Part shown: piece by piece, positions 10,898 through 22,151 of the stretch
How the letters are laid out: each line of letters starts with the position of its first letter
Position numbering within the stretch: the first letter of the stretch is position 1
Assembly: GCF_036409155.1 (NCBI RefSeq)
Contig: NZ_JAZGLW010000005.1
Location: 198,618-262,617, forward strand
DNA length: 64,000 nt
Reading direction: 5' to 3'
Source of the DNA: Mycobacterium sp. 050128
GTDB taxonomy: Bacteria; Actinomycetota; Actinomycetes; Mycobacteriales; Mycobacteriaceae
Made by a program: the position numbers and the translations under genes
The notes under the pieces: generated by a model
Told to the model about the DNA's origin: nothing
The model's input: the letters and a program-made list of their open reading frames with translations, nothing else
The model's database searches: none

Positions 10898-11293
10898 TCA
10901 CCGGTAGGGATTGGGCACCCGCCCCGCACTGGCCGCCGTCAGCAGCGGCAGTGTCGCGAAAGTGACCGCCGGCAAGCGCAGGTCCGCGCCGCTCTTGAGC
11001 TTCGCGCGTGCCCACGAACCGCGGTGGAAGCGCAGCCCGTCGATGTCGTCCCAGGCGACCGCTTGGCTGTTCACCAGGTTTCGCACCGTCACACCCCGGT
11101 TGTCGGCCACGGTGCGCAGCCGGATGATCAATGCGGACAACAGCACCGGGATCAGCAGCAGTGGGGTCGACAGCGGCCAGGCCAGCACCGGGATCAGCAG
11201 TCCGAGCGTCAGGAATCCCACGGCGAGGTGCGCCATCGGTGAGATCTTGATCACTACGGGCGCGGGTGTTGGGGCTGCAGAACCAGAGGCCAC
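10898..11293 (-). CDS. cfp6: Cfp6-like PH-domain membrane protein
   Basis: A 131-residue protein homologous to the low-molecular-weight antigen Cfp6 (Rv3004). Two adjacent hydrophobic helices (VGFLTLGLLIPVLAWPL and LLLIPVLLSALIIRL) are followed by a small bacterial PH-like domain with GVTVRNLVNSQAVAWDDIDG and the conserved end GRVPNPYR. The ATG at 11293 gives a 19-residue N-terminal extension over the M. tuberculosis annotation, whose start corresponds to the ATG at 11236; either is possible. It converges on the DoxX gene with a 15-base gap. Function is unknown; the protein was first described from culture filtrate despite its membrane helices. Confidence 0.85.
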   Translation of the reverse strand: MASGSAAPTPAPVVIKISPMAHLAVGFLTLGLLIPVLAWPLSTPLLLIPVLLSALIIRLRTVADNRGVTVRNLVNSQAVAWDDIDGLRFHRGSWARAKLKSGADLRLPAVTFATLPLLTAASAGRVPNPYR

Positions 11294-11386
11294 CCGAGCA
11301 TCATTTCACCCCGGGTTGCGCCGATGACCGCGTGCCGCCGCGGGTGGCTATCCGCAAGGCCGTGATCGGTGCCCGCCGCACCGGAT

Positions 11387-11416
11387 TTGACGGTTGAGCA
11401 GTGCGAAGGCTACCGT
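11387..11416 (+). promoter_or_regulatory. Candidate sigma-A promoter of the ilvB leader
   Basis: TTGACG at 11387-11392 and TACCGT at 11411-11416 are separated by 18 bases. A start site about seven bases beyond would fall at or next to the ATG of the leader peptide (11425), so that peptide may be translated from a leaderless transcript, which is common in mycobacteria. The match is by eye only; the -10 element is weak. Confidence 0.45.
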
Positions 11417-11424
11417 CGGGGGCT

Positions 11425-11487
11425 ATGGAGACCACCGGAAAGCCCGGGCTGCTCGTAGTAATTAGCCGCGCGTTGGTGCGCGACTAG
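11425..11487 (+). CDS. ilvBNC leader peptide (attenuator uORF)
   Basis: A 20-codon reading frame starting ATG GAG ACC and ending TAG. It encodes METTGKPGLLVVISRALVRD. The consecutive Leu-Leu-Val-Val-Ile codons (11449-11463) are the three end products of the pathway that follows, which is the hallmark of translational-attenuation leaders. The stop codon lies inside the loop of a 12-bp hairpin and 37 bases before a terminator. Attenuation of ilvBNC by a leader peptide is established in Corynebacterium glutamicum. In this window the arrangement is seen directly; the regulatory effect is inferred. Confidence 0.85.
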   Translation: METTGKPGLLVVISRALVRD

Positions 11488-11524
11488 TTCCTTCAGTATG
11501 TGAAGCGATCCGGCACCAACGCGC
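11468..11524 (+). promoter_or_regulatory. Leader hairpin of the ilv attenuator
   Basis: GCGCGTTGGTGC (11468-11479) is perfectly complementary to GCACCAACGCGC (11513-11524). The loop contains a smaller CTTCA/TGAAG hairpin. The left arm lies inside the leader-peptide codons just after the Leu-Val-Ile run, so a ribosome stalled on those codons or running on to the stop would decide whether this helix can form. The right arm abuts the terminator stem. Confidence 0.75.
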
Positions 11525-11559
11525 AACCCTCGATCAGCGAGAGCTGACGGGGGTTTTTT
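11525..11559 (+). terminator. Intrinsic terminator of the ilv attenuator
   Basis: A stem AACCCTC..TCAGC / GCTGA.GGGGGTT around a GAGA loop is followed by a run of six T (11554-11559). It is placed 57 bases before the ilvB start, after the leader peptide. It is one of the few stems in the window with a true U-tract, consistent with regulated premature termination. Confidence 0.8.
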
Positions 11560-11616
11560 CGTGCGTATCAACGAAACTTCCACAGCCAAATCACGACTAA
11601 GAGGACAATCACCAGA

Positions 11617-13485
11617 GTGAGCGCACCCACCAGGTCACAGACACCCAAGTCGCACAATGGCGACGACTGGGCGCCGGGCGCCGCGGAAGACGCCGCAAAA
11701 GTTCCGGCCAAGCAAACGAAACATGTTGCACCACAACAAGTTACCGGCGCTCAGTCGGTAATCCGGTCGTTGGAAGAACTCGACGTCGAGATCATCTTCG
11801 GGATCCCCGGCGGTGCCGTGCTGCCGGTCTACGACCCGCTGTTCGACTCGAAAAAGCTGCGGCACGTGCTGGTTCGGCACGAGCAGGGTGCCGGTCACGC
11901 GGCAAGTGGCTATGCGCACGCCACCGGCAAGGTCGGCGTCATGATGGCCACGTCGGGGCCCGGCGCCACCAATCTGGTGACCCCCCTGGCGGATGCGCAG
12001 ATGGACTCGATCCCCGTCGTCGCGGTCACCGGGCAGGTCGGGCGGTCGCTGATCGGGACCGACGCCTTCCAAGAGGCCGACATCTCGGGTATCACCATGC
12101 CGATCACCAAGCACAACTTCCTGGTTCGCTCCGGTGATGAGATTCCGCGGGTGATGGCCGAGGCCTTCCACATCGCCGCTTCGGGGCGGCCGGGAGCGGT
12201 GCTCGTCGACATCCCGAAGGACGTGCTGCAGGGTCAGTGCACGTTCAGCTGGCCGCCGAAAATGGATCTGCCCGGTTACAAGCCGAACACCAAGCCGCAC
12301 AGCCGGCAGATCCGTGAGGCCGCCAAGCTGGTCGCGCGGGCCCGCAAACCGGTGCTGTACGTCGGCGGCGGCGTCATCCGCGGCGAGGCGACCGAGCAAC
12401 TGCGGGATTTGGCTGAGCTGACCGGGATTCCGGTGGTCACCACGCTGATGGCACGGGGTGCCTTCCCGGACAGCCACCGGCAGAACCTGGGCATGCCGGG
12501 CATGCACGGCACGGTGGCAGCGGTGGCGGCGCTGCAACGCAGCGATCTGCTGATCGCGCTGGGCACCCGCTTCGACGACCGGGTGACCGGAAAGCTCGAT
12601 TCCTTCGCACCCGAGGCGAAGGTCATCCACGCCGACATCGACCCGGCCGAGATCGGCAAGAACCGAGTCGCCGACGTGCCGATCGTGGGCGACGTCAAGA
12701 ACGTCATCACCGACCTCATCGCGATGCTGCGCCAGTACGAAACCCCGGGCAAGATCGACATGACCGCCTGGTGGGCATATCTGGACGAGGTGCAGTCGAC
12801 CTATCCGCTGAGCTACGGCCCGCAGAGCGACGGCAGCCTGAGCCCGGAATACGTGATCGAGCAGCTCGGCAAGATCGCCGGGCCCGACGCGATCTACGTC
12901 GCCGGCGTGGGGCAGCACCAGATGTGGGCGGCCCAGTTCATCTCCTACGAGAAGCCGCGCACCTGGCTCAACTCCGGCGGGCTGGGCACCATGGGCTTCG
13001 CCATCCCAGCGGCCATGGGCGCCAAGGTCGCTCGCCCCGAGGCCGAGGTCTGGGCGATCGACGGTGATGGGTGCTTCCAGATGACCAATCAGGAGTTGGC
13101 CACCTGCGCGATCGAGCGCGTGCCGATCAAGGTGGCGCTGATCAACAACGGCAACCTGGGCATGGTGCGGCAGTGGCAGAGCCTGTTCTACGAGGAGCGC
13201 TACTCGCAGACCGACCTGGCCACGCACTCGCACCGCATCCCGGACTTTGTGAAGCTGGCCGAGGCCCTGGGTTGTGTCGGAATCCGTTGTGAGCGTGAGG
13301 AAGACGTCATCGACGCGATCAACCAGGCGCGCGCGATCAACGACCGCCCAGTGGTGATCGACTTCATCGTCGGCGCGGATGCACAGGTGTGGCCAATGGT
13401 GGCCGCCGGAACGAGCAACGACGAGATTCAGCACGCCCGCGGAATTCGGCCGCTGTTCGACGACGAAACCGAAGGGCACGCCTAG
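11617..13485 (+). CDS. ilvB: Acetolactate (acetohydroxyacid) synthase large subunit
   Basis: The 622-residue ThDP- and FAD-dependent catalytic subunit that condenses pyruvate with pyruvate or 2-oxobutyrate, the first common step of valine, leucine and isoleucine synthesis. A hydrophilic N-terminal stretch of about 40 residues precedes the ThDP-binding PYR domain, with the catalytic Glu89 in [13 protein letters not shown]. The C-terminal ThDP motif contains [10 protein letters not shown] with NNGNLGM. The GTG at 11617 follows AAGAGGACAA at 11599-11608, a plausible ribosome site. It heads ilvB-ilvN-ilvC and lies behind the leader-peptide attenuator. Confidence 0.97.
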   Translation: MSAPTRSQTPKSHNGDDWAPGAAEDAAKVPAKQTKHVAPQQVTGAQSVIRSLEELDVEIIFGIPGGAVLPVYDPLFDSKKLRHVLVRHEQGAGHAASGYAHATGKVGVMMATSGPGATNLVTPLADAQMDSIPVVAVTGQVGRSLIGTDAFQEADISGITMPITKHNFLVRSGDEIPRVMAEAFHIAASGRPGAVLVDIPKDVLQGQCTFSWPPKMDLPGYKPNTKPHSRQIREAAKLVARARKPVLYVGGGVIRGEATEQLRDLAELTGIPVVTTLMARGAFPDSHRQNLGMPGMHGTVAAVAALQRSDLLIALGTRFDDRVTGKLDSFAPEAKVIHADIDPAEIGKNRVADVPIVGDVKNVITDLIAMLRQYETPGKIDMTAWWAYLDEVQSTYPLSYGPQSDGSLSPEYVIEQLGKIAGPDAIYVAGVGQHQMWAAQFISYEKPRTWLNSGGLGTMGFAIPAAMGAKVARPEAEVWAIDGDGCFQMTNQELATCAIERVPIKVALINNGNLGMVRQWQSLFYEERYSQTDLATHSHRIPDFVKLAEALGCVGIRCEREEDVIDAINQARAINDRPVVIDFIVGADAQVWPMVAAGTSNDEIQHARGIRPLFDDETEGHA

Positions 13486-13569
13486 ATGTACGCCGACGAC
13501 GATGCAGTGGGGGCGCCCCCAGCCGCCGAGCGGCGAGGGGGACGTAGCGATGAGAAGGAGCGGCGCTAG
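13486..13569 (+). repeat. MIRU-like intercistronic element with a 27-codon ORF
   Basis: An 84-base unit between ilvB and ilvN. Its ATG (13486) directly abuts the ilvB TAG, and its own TAG (13567-13569) directly abuts the ilvN ATG, so it is a small in-frame ORF (MYADDDAVGAPPAAERRGG..) linking two genes. The ends carry the same TAGATGTACGCC word. GACGACGATGCAG near the start and GCGATGAGAAGGAGCGGCGC at the end resemble the mycobacterial interspersed repetitive units described in the M. tuberculosis complex, which also overlap flanking stop and start codons. The centre holds a hairpin: CCCCC-A-GCCGC / GCGGC-GA-GGGGG at 13516-13541. AAGGAG at 13555-13560 can serve as the ilvN ribosome site. Confidence 0.65.
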
Positions 13570-15133
<1,564 letters not shown>

Positions 15134-15149
15134 TTCTTTCGCTCCGAAC

Positions 15150-15195
15150 GCCCGCCTGGCCGGGCGCGCGGCCTCCCGCGCCCGCCTGGCCGGGC
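15150..15195. terminator. Two tandem GC hairpins between ilvC and wrbA
   Basis: GCCCGCCTGGCCGGGC (GCCCG/CGGGC stem) occurs twice, at 15150-15165 and 15180-15195, in a 30-base direct repeat. It lies between convergent genes and has no T-tract. Position suggests a bidirectional terminator of the mycobacterial U-less type. Confidence 0.5.
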
Positions 15196-15202
15196 ATCGG
15201 GC

Positions 15203-15802
15203 CTACTTCGTCAGTCGATCCGCCACCGACACCACCCGGCGGGCCAGGTGGTCCAACGCGTTGCCGGTGACGTCGCCGATGTCCTCGATGTTGTCGTGCG
15301 TGGTGACCAGGCTGGCCCCGTAGGGGTTGCCGTCGACGAACTTGCACGGATCGGTGTAGCCCGGCGGCACCAGGATCCCGCCGAAGTGCATCAGCGTGAG
15401 GTACAGCGCGACGAGCGTGGTCTCCTGACCGCCGTGCACGGTGTTCGAGGATGTGAAGCCCGCGTACACCTTGTCGGCCAGCTTGCCGTCGGCCCACAGC
15501 CCGCCGAGCGAGTCCAGGAAGTTCCGCAGCTGCGACGCCGGTGAACCGAACCGGGTGGGCGAGCCGAAGATCACGGCGTCGGCCCACACGATGTCGTCGC
15601 CGGTGGCCGCGGGCAGCTCCTTGGTGGCGTCGTAGTTCGCCGTCCAGGCGGGGTTCTGCGCGAAGGATTCCGGATCGCGCGTCTCGGCGACGGGACGCAC
15701 CCGGACCTCGGCGCCGGCGGCCCGCCCCGCCGCGGCGACACGGTTGGCCATCGTGGTGCCGTGGCCGGTGGCCGAGTAGTAGATGATCGCGAGTTTGGTC
15801 AC
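15203..15802 (-). CDS. wrbA: NAD(P)H:quinone oxidoreductase, WrbA type (FMN flavodoxin fold)
   Basis: A 199-residue WrbA/type IV quinone reductase, which reduces quinones by two electrons with FMN and NAD(P)H. The FMN phosphate loop is IIYYSATGHGTTMANRVA at residues 5-22. The family motifs AVIFGSPTRFGSPASQLRNFLDS and FTSSNTVHGGQETTL follow, and the protein ends with the pocket segment NPYGASLVT and its tail. It starts at GTG 15802, four bases after the stop of the upstream dehydrogenase gene, so the two form one transcript. In M. tuberculosis I recall lppY, Rv3000 and Rv2998 in this interval; none is present here. Confidence 0.93.
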   Translation of the reverse strand: MTKLAIIYYSATGHGTTMANRVAAAGRAAGAEVRVRPVAETRDPESFAQNPAWTANYDATKELPAATGDDIVWADAVIFGSPTRFGSPASQLRNFLDSLGGLWADGKLADKVYAGFTSSNTVHGGQETTLVALYLTLMHFGGILVPPGYTDPCKFVDGNPYGASLVTTHDNIEDIGDVTGNALDHLARRVVSVADRLTK

Positions 15803-15806
15803 GCGA

Positions 15807-17261
15807 TCAGCGTAGGCCCGGCAGCGGCCCCAAAAAGGGCATCTCGGCGATGCCGAACTCGCGGCGCAGCAGGCTACGCGCGGCGAAGTAACCGGCCATG
15901 CCGTGCACGCCGCCGCCCGGCGGGGTGGCCGCCGAACACAGGTACGCCTTGGGAATCGGTGTGCGCCAAGGGTCTAACCGCGGGGTGGGGCCGACGATCG
16001 CGCGCCATGCCGAATTTGCGCCCATCCCGATGTCGCCGCCGACGTAGTTGGCGTTGTGGTCGCTCAGCTGGGCGGCGGGTATCGCGCGGGCGGCGACCAC
16101 GACGTCGCGAAAGCCGGGGGCGAACCGCTCGATGGTCGCGGTGACGGCCTCGGTCGCATCGAGGGTCGAACCCGACGGGACGTGTGCATACGTCCAGAAC
16201 GGGCGGCGACCCTGGTGGTCGATGCGGCCGGGATCGGCGATGTGCGGTGCGGCGGCCAGCACCATCGGCCACTGCGCGTGCCGGCCGGCCGCGATCTCCT
16301 TTTCGGCCAGCGCCATCTGCTCCCGGCTGCCGCCGAGATGCAGGGTAGGAGCCTGGTTCAGCCGCGGATCCGACCACGGGATCTCGTCGCCGAGCACGAA
16401 GTCGACCTTGGCGACCCCGGGCCCATAACGGTAGCGGCGCAATGCTTTTGCGTAGCGTTCCGGTAGCGCTGCACCGTATATCCGCAGCAGCGCGGTCGGT
16501 GCCGTATCGAACACGACGACCGAGGCCGGCGGCCCAGGCGGGGAAGTGATTTCGACGCCGGTGGTCACCTCGCCGCCGTGGGCGCGCAGGTCGGCGAGCA
16601 GCGCGTCGGTGATCGCCTGGCTGCCGCCCACCGGGATCGGCCAGCCGACCGCATGGCCGAGCGTCGCCAGCATCATCCCGGCCCCGGCCGCCGTCAAGGA
16701 CGGCATCCGCGAAAGCACATGAGCGGCAACGCCGGTGAACAATGCGCGGCCGTCGTCACCGCCCAACGAGCCCCACGCCGGCGTGCCCTGAGTCAGCATC
16801 CGCAGCCCCAGGCGCAGCGCAGCGGGCAACGACGGGGGCGCCGAACGTTTGTCGCCGAGCAGCAGTGCCACGACGTCTTGCCAGTCGGTCACCAGCGGGC
16901 CCAGTAGCCGCCGCCAGGACGCACCGTCGGACAACTCGGCACAGGTGCGCTCAAGGTCGCGGTAGGCGATCGCCGCGGGCCGGCCCGGTAGTGGGTTGCC
17001 GTAGGCGATGTCGCAGACCTCCAGCTGCACGCCGCGCGCGGGCAGGTCGAACTCCGCGAAGAAGGGCGACGCCAGCGCCAGCGGATGCACCGCCGAGCAG
17101 ATGTCGTGTTCGACTCCGGGAAATTCTGGGTCGGCCAGGGTGCGGGCACCGCCGCCCAAAGTGGGCTGCGCCTCGACGACCTGCACTTTGAGTCCGGCGC
17201 GGGCGCAGATCACGGCCGCCGAAAGCCCGTTGGGTCCGCTGCCGACGACGATGACGTCCAT
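15807..17261 (-). CDS. FAD-dependent phytoene dehydrogenase-like oxidoreductase (Rv2997-like)
   Basis: A 484-residue flavoprotein of the phytoene desaturase/amine oxidase superfamily. The dinucleotide fold VIVVGSGPNGLSAAVICARAG lies at residues 3-24, ending with VVEAQPTLGGGART. The C-terminal FAD-binding segment contains CSAATPPGGGVHGMAGYFAA. I used the ATG at 17261 since it places the fold at the extreme N-terminus; the open frame to 17348 would overlap the serA start. M. tuberculosis Rv2997 is annotated as an alanine- and proline-rich dehydrogenase, and its substrate is not known. It is followed by wrbA with four bases between, suggesting joint redox work. Confidence 0.88.
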   Translation of the reverse strand: MDVIVVGSGPNGLSAAVICARAGLKVQVVEAQPTLGGGARTLADPEFPGVEHDICSAVHPLALASPFFAEFDLPARGVQLEVCDIAYGNPLPGRPAAIAYRDLERTCAELSDGASWRRLLGPLVTDWQDVVALLLGDKRSAPPSLPAALRLGLRMLTQGTPAWGSLGGDDGRALFTGVAAHVLSRMPSLTAAGAGMMLATLGHAVGWPIPVGGSQAITDALLADLRAHGGEVTTGVEITSPPGPPASVVVFDTAPTALLRIYGAALPERYAKALRRYRYGPGVAKVDFVLGDEIPWSDPRLNQAPTLHLGGSREQMALAEKEIAAGRHAQWPMVLAAAPHIADPGRIDHQGRRPFWTYAHVPSGSTLDATEAVTATIERFAPGFRDVVVAARAIPAAQLSDHNANYVGGDIGMGANSAWRAIVGPTPRLDPWRTPIPKAYLCSAATPPGGGVHGMAGYFAARSLLRREFGIAEMPFLGPLPGLR

Positions 17262-17302
17262 CGGACAATTACAGCCCAGACGCCGGCCTATAACCTGATC
17301 GG

Positions 17303-18885
17303 GTGAACTTGCCTGTTGTGTTAATCGCCGACAAACTCGCTCAATCAACTGTCGCCGCCCTGGGCGACCAGGTCGAGGTGCGCTGGGTAGACGGTCCGGA
17401 TCGGGAGAAGCTGCTGGCAGCGGTGCCCGAGGCCGACGCGCTGCTGGTGCGTTCCGCGACCACCGTCGACGCCGATGTACTCGCGGCCGCCCCCAAACTC
17501 AAGATCGTCGCCCGCGCCGGGGTGGGTCTGGACAACGTCGACGTCGACGCGGCCACCGCGCGCGGCGTCCTGGTGGTCAACGCCCCGACGTCGAACATCC
17601 ACAGCGCCGCCGAGCATGCGCTGGCGCTGTTGCTGTCGGCGGCCCGGCAGATCCCGGCGGCCGACGCGTCGCTGCGCGAACACGCCTGGAAGCGGTCGTC
17701 CTTCAACGGCACCGAGATTTTCGGCAAGACCGTCGGAGTGGTGGGGCTGGGGCGGATCGGCCAGCTGGTGGCCCAGCGGATCGCCGCGTTCGGCACCCAC
17801 ATCGTGGCCTACGACCCGTACGTCTCGCCGGCCCGTGCGGCGCAGCTCGGCATCGAATTGCTTTCCCTCGATGACCTGTTGGCCCGTGCCGACTTCATCT
17901 CGGTGCACCTGCCCAAGACCGCCGAGACGGCGGGTCTGATCGACAAGGAGGCGCTGGCCAAGACCAAGCCCGGCGTCATCATCGTCAATGCCGCGCGCGG
18001 CGGCCTGGTGGACGAGGCCGCGCTGGCCGAGGCGATCACCAGCGGACATGTGCGTGCGGCCGGGCTCGACGTGTACTCCAAGGAGCCGTGCACCGACAGC
18101 CCGCTGTTCGAGCTGCCGCAGGTGGTGGTGACGCCGCACCTGGGCGCGTCCACCACCGAGGCGCAGGACCGGGCCGGCACGGATGTCGCCGAAAGCGTGC
18201 GGCTGGCGCTGGCGGGGGAGTTCGTGCCCGACGCGGTCAACGTCGGCGGCGGCGTGGTCAACGAGGAGGTGGCGCCCTGGCTGGACCTGGCGCGCAAGCT
18301 CGGGGTGCTGGCCGCCGCGCTGGCCGATGGCCTGCCGGCGTCGCTGTCGGTTCAGGTCCGCGGCGAGCTGGCGGCCGAAGACGTTGAGGTGCTGAAGCTT
18401 TCGGTCCTGCGCGGTCTGTTCTCGGCGATCATCGAGGACCCGGTCACGTTCGTCAACGCGCCGGCGTTGGCTGCCGAGCGCGGCGTGACCGCCGAAATCA
18501 GCACGGCCACCGAGAGTCCCAACCATCGCAGCGTGCTGGACGTGCGCGCCGTCGCCCACGACGGCTCGAGCGTCAACGTCGCCGGCACGCTGTCGGGTCC
18601 GCAGTTGGTCGAGAAGGTCGTTCAGATCAACGGCCGCAACTTCGACCTGCGCGCTCAGGGCAAGAACCTGGTGATCAACTACATCGATCAGCCCGGAGCG
18701 CTGGGCAAGATAGGTACCCTGCTGGGTGCGGCCGGGGTGAACATCCAAGCCGCCCAGCTCTCCGAGGACGCCGAGGGTCCGAGCGCGACGATCCTGCTGC
18801 GGCTCGACCAGGACGTGCCCGCCGACGTGCGCTCGGCGATCTCGCAGGCGGTCGGCGCCAACAAGCTGGAAGTGGTTGATCTGTC

Positions 18886-18889
<4 letters not shown>
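17303..18889 (+). CDS. serA: D-3-phosphoglycerate dehydrogenase
   Basis: A 528-residue type I PGDH that oxidises 3-phosphoglycerate, the first step of serine synthesis. Visible are the NAD loop [15 protein letters not shown], the catalytic Arg/Glu/His region ending [18 protein letters not shown], an intervening ASB domain (about residues 320-450) and a C-terminal ACT domain [20 protein letters not shown] that binds the feedback inhibitor serine. The length is the same as I recall for M. tuberculosis SerA1. The GTG start at 17303 is 41 bases from the divergent dehydrogenase start. Its stop overlaps the leuB start by four bases. Confidence 0.96.
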
Positions 18890-19896
<1,007 letters not shown>

Positions 19897-21133
19897 CTGC
19901 TGCCCTGGATTCCAGGCCCGGCGGCAACAGCTTGGCCGGCACCAACGGTATTGCCGCCAAAGGAAACAACCCGCACAATGCCCAGGCGGTTGGATATTTG
20001 GCCGCCTCGATCAGCACACCGAACAGCGGGGCGCCCGCGGCCGCGATCAGGCGCTGGGTGGTGTTCTGGATTCCCAGCGCCCGTCCGCTCCAGAAGGGCC
20101 CGGCGAATTCGGTGATCGCCGTTGCCTCCAATCCGTTGTCGAGCACCGCGATCACCGAGACGACGATCATCACCGGCACTTCGAAACCCCAGTCGCCGTC
20201 GTCGGCGAGCGTGAGCAGCAACAAGCTCAACGTCGCGGCGACGGCGATGATGCGCACCGGGCGCATCCTGGAGCCCACCCGGTCCGACCACCGGCCGACC
20301 GCGACGCGGCCCAGCGCCCCAAGGACCTGCGAGAGGGTAATCACACCGCCGGCTTCGGCGACGGTCCAGCCATGGTGCCTCATCAACCACACCAGCATGA
20401 ACGTCACGGTCACGGTCTGCGGCATCATCAGCAGGCCGGCCACCGCGTGGATTCGCCACAGCGTCAGTGACTCCCGGTACGGGCTGGCCAATTCTTGCGG
20501 GGTAGCGACTTTGCGGTGTTTGCGCGGCGGGTCGACGATCCCGATCGCGCTGGTTACGGCGGCTGCCGAGCAGGCGATCGCCGGAAACATCAGCCCGCCC
20601 TGCAGGCCGTGTTGGGCTAGCTCGGGCATCACCAGTGCGCCCGCGGCAATACCCAATGGCGCGGCGGTCTGGCGGATGCCCATCGCCAGGCCGCGCTGGT
20701 GCGCCGGGAACCACGCCGACACCAGCCGGCCCCCGGCGGCGTTACAACTGGCTGCCGCCATGCCGCCCAGAAACAGGTAGGCGCCGACCACGACGAGCGC
20801 GTGGGCCGACGCGGCGGCATAAGCCGCTGCCGCGGTGAGCGCCGAGCCCAACGTCAGCACCACCCGCTCGCCGACGCGGTCGAGCACATAGCCCCACCCG
20901 ATCAACGTCGTGACCATGCCCCAGCTGGGCATCGATGACAACAGACTGGCCTGGGTCAGCGGAATTCCGCGGTCGGCCTCGAGTTCGGGGATCAAGAACG
21001 CAACGCCGTTGACGAACAGGAACGAACTCGCCGTTGCCCACAGCGCGATGATGAGGATTCGCCAGCGTTTGACGTCGCTGCGTTGGCCCGTGACTTCCGG
21101 GTCCGTGGGCATTCCTCATCGTGGCATATGCAT

Positions 21134-21340
21134 CGTCACGCCCGGCTTCGCCGCGCTCGCGACCGTCACTGGGCACTATGGTGACGGCCCGTCACGCCCG
21201 GCTTCGCCGCGCTCGCGACCGTCACTAGGCACTATGGTGACGGCCCGCAGCGCCCGGCTTCGCCGCGCTCGCGACCGTCACTGGGCACTATGGTGACGGC
21301 CCGCAGCGCCCGGCTTCGCCGCGCTCGCGACCGTCACTAG
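21134..21340. repeat. 56-bp tandem repeat (VNTR), about 3.7 copies
   Basis: Copies begin at 21134, 21190, 21246 and 21302; the last is incomplete. Each carries GCCCGGCTTCGCCGCGCTCG and the pair CCGTCAC / GTGACGG that can form a 7-bp hairpin. Copies 1-2 and 3-4 differ at CGTCACGCCC versus CGCAGCGCCC, and at CACTGGGC versus CACTAGGC. The array fills nearly all of the 238-base gap between divergent starts (MFS at 21112, hydrolase at 21351), so any promoter for either gene must lie inside it or in the flanking coding region. Confidence 0.9.
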
Positions 21341-21350
21341 GCTTTGGTGA

Positions 21351-22151
21351 ATGCGCCTAGGTCGAATCGCCAGTCCGGATGGTGTCTCCTTCGTCAGCAT
21401 CGAGGGTCCGCTGGAGGATCCCAGCGCGATGACTGCCCGTGAGATCGCCGAGCACCCGTTCGGCACCCCGACGTTCACCGGCCGCTCATGGCCGGTCGCC
21501 GACGTCCGGCTGCTGGCACCGATGCTGGCCGGCAAGGTGGTGTGCGTCGGCAAGAACTACACCGACCACATCGCCGAAATGGCAAGCTTCGCAACGGGCC
21601 CGGCCGCGGCCGATCCGATCATCTTCCTCAAGCCCAACACCTCCATCATCGGACCGAACGTGCCGATTCGCTTGCCCGCCAACGCATCACCCGTGCACTT
21701 CGAAGGGGAGCTGGCTGTGGTCATCGGCCGGCCGTGCAAGGACGTGCCCGCCGCCCAGGCCGCCGACAACATCTTGGGCTACACAATCGCCAATGACGTG
21801 TCGGCGCGCGATCAGCAGCAGGCCGACGGTCAGTGGACTCGCGCCAAGGGTCACGACACCTTCTGCCCGGTGGGTCCCTGGGTCGTCACCGATGTCGACC
21901 CGGCCGACCTCGCGTTGCGCACCGAGGTCAACGGCCAAGTCAAGCAGGACAGTCGCACCTCGCTGATGATTCACGACGTCGGCGCCATCGTGGAATGGAT
22001 CTCTGCGGTGATGACCCTGCTGCCCGGTGACCTCATCCTCACCGGGACGCCGGCCGGCGTCGGCCCCATCGACGACGGCGACACCGTGGCCGTTTCCATC
22101 GAGGGCATCGGCACCTTGTCCAATCCCGTGGTCCGCAAAGGAAAGTCGTGA
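21351..22151 (+). CDS. Fumarylacetoacetate hydrolase-family protein (Rv2993c-like)
   Basis: A 266-residue FAH-fold enzyme, a family that includes 2-hydroxyhepta-2,4-diene-1,7-dioate isomerases and acylpyruvate hydrolases. Key parts: [15 protein letters not shown], the metal-binding [10 protein letters not shown] with Glu-x-Glu, [29 protein letters not shown] and [11 protein letters not shown] at the C-terminus. The ATG at 21351 immediately follows the tandem repeat. The stop overlaps the gltX start (GTGA), so gltX is probably co-transcribed. The precise substrate cannot be told from sequence. Confidence 0.9.
   Translation: MRLGRIASPDGVSFVSIEGPLEDPSAMTAREIAEHPFGTPTFTGRSWPVADVRLLAPMLAGKVVCVGKNYTDHIAEMASFATGPAAADPIIFLKPNTSIIGPNVPIRLPANASPVHFEGELAVVIGRPCKDVPAAQAADNILGYTIANDVSARDQQQADGQWTRAKGHDTFCPVGPWVVTDVDPADLALRTEVNGQVKQDSRTSLMIHDVGAIVEWISAVMTLLPGDLILTGTPAGVGPIDDGDTVAVSIEGIGTLSNPVVRKGKS

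Noticed and set aside
11425..11560. ilv leader considered as a T-box riboswitch
   Set aside because: There is no stem I specifier loop or conserved T-box sequence, whereas a short ORF with Leu-Leu-Val-Val-Ile is present.
21134..21340. Tandem 56-bp repeat considered as a CRISPR array
   Set aside because: The copies are contiguous without unique spacers, and no cas genes are present.
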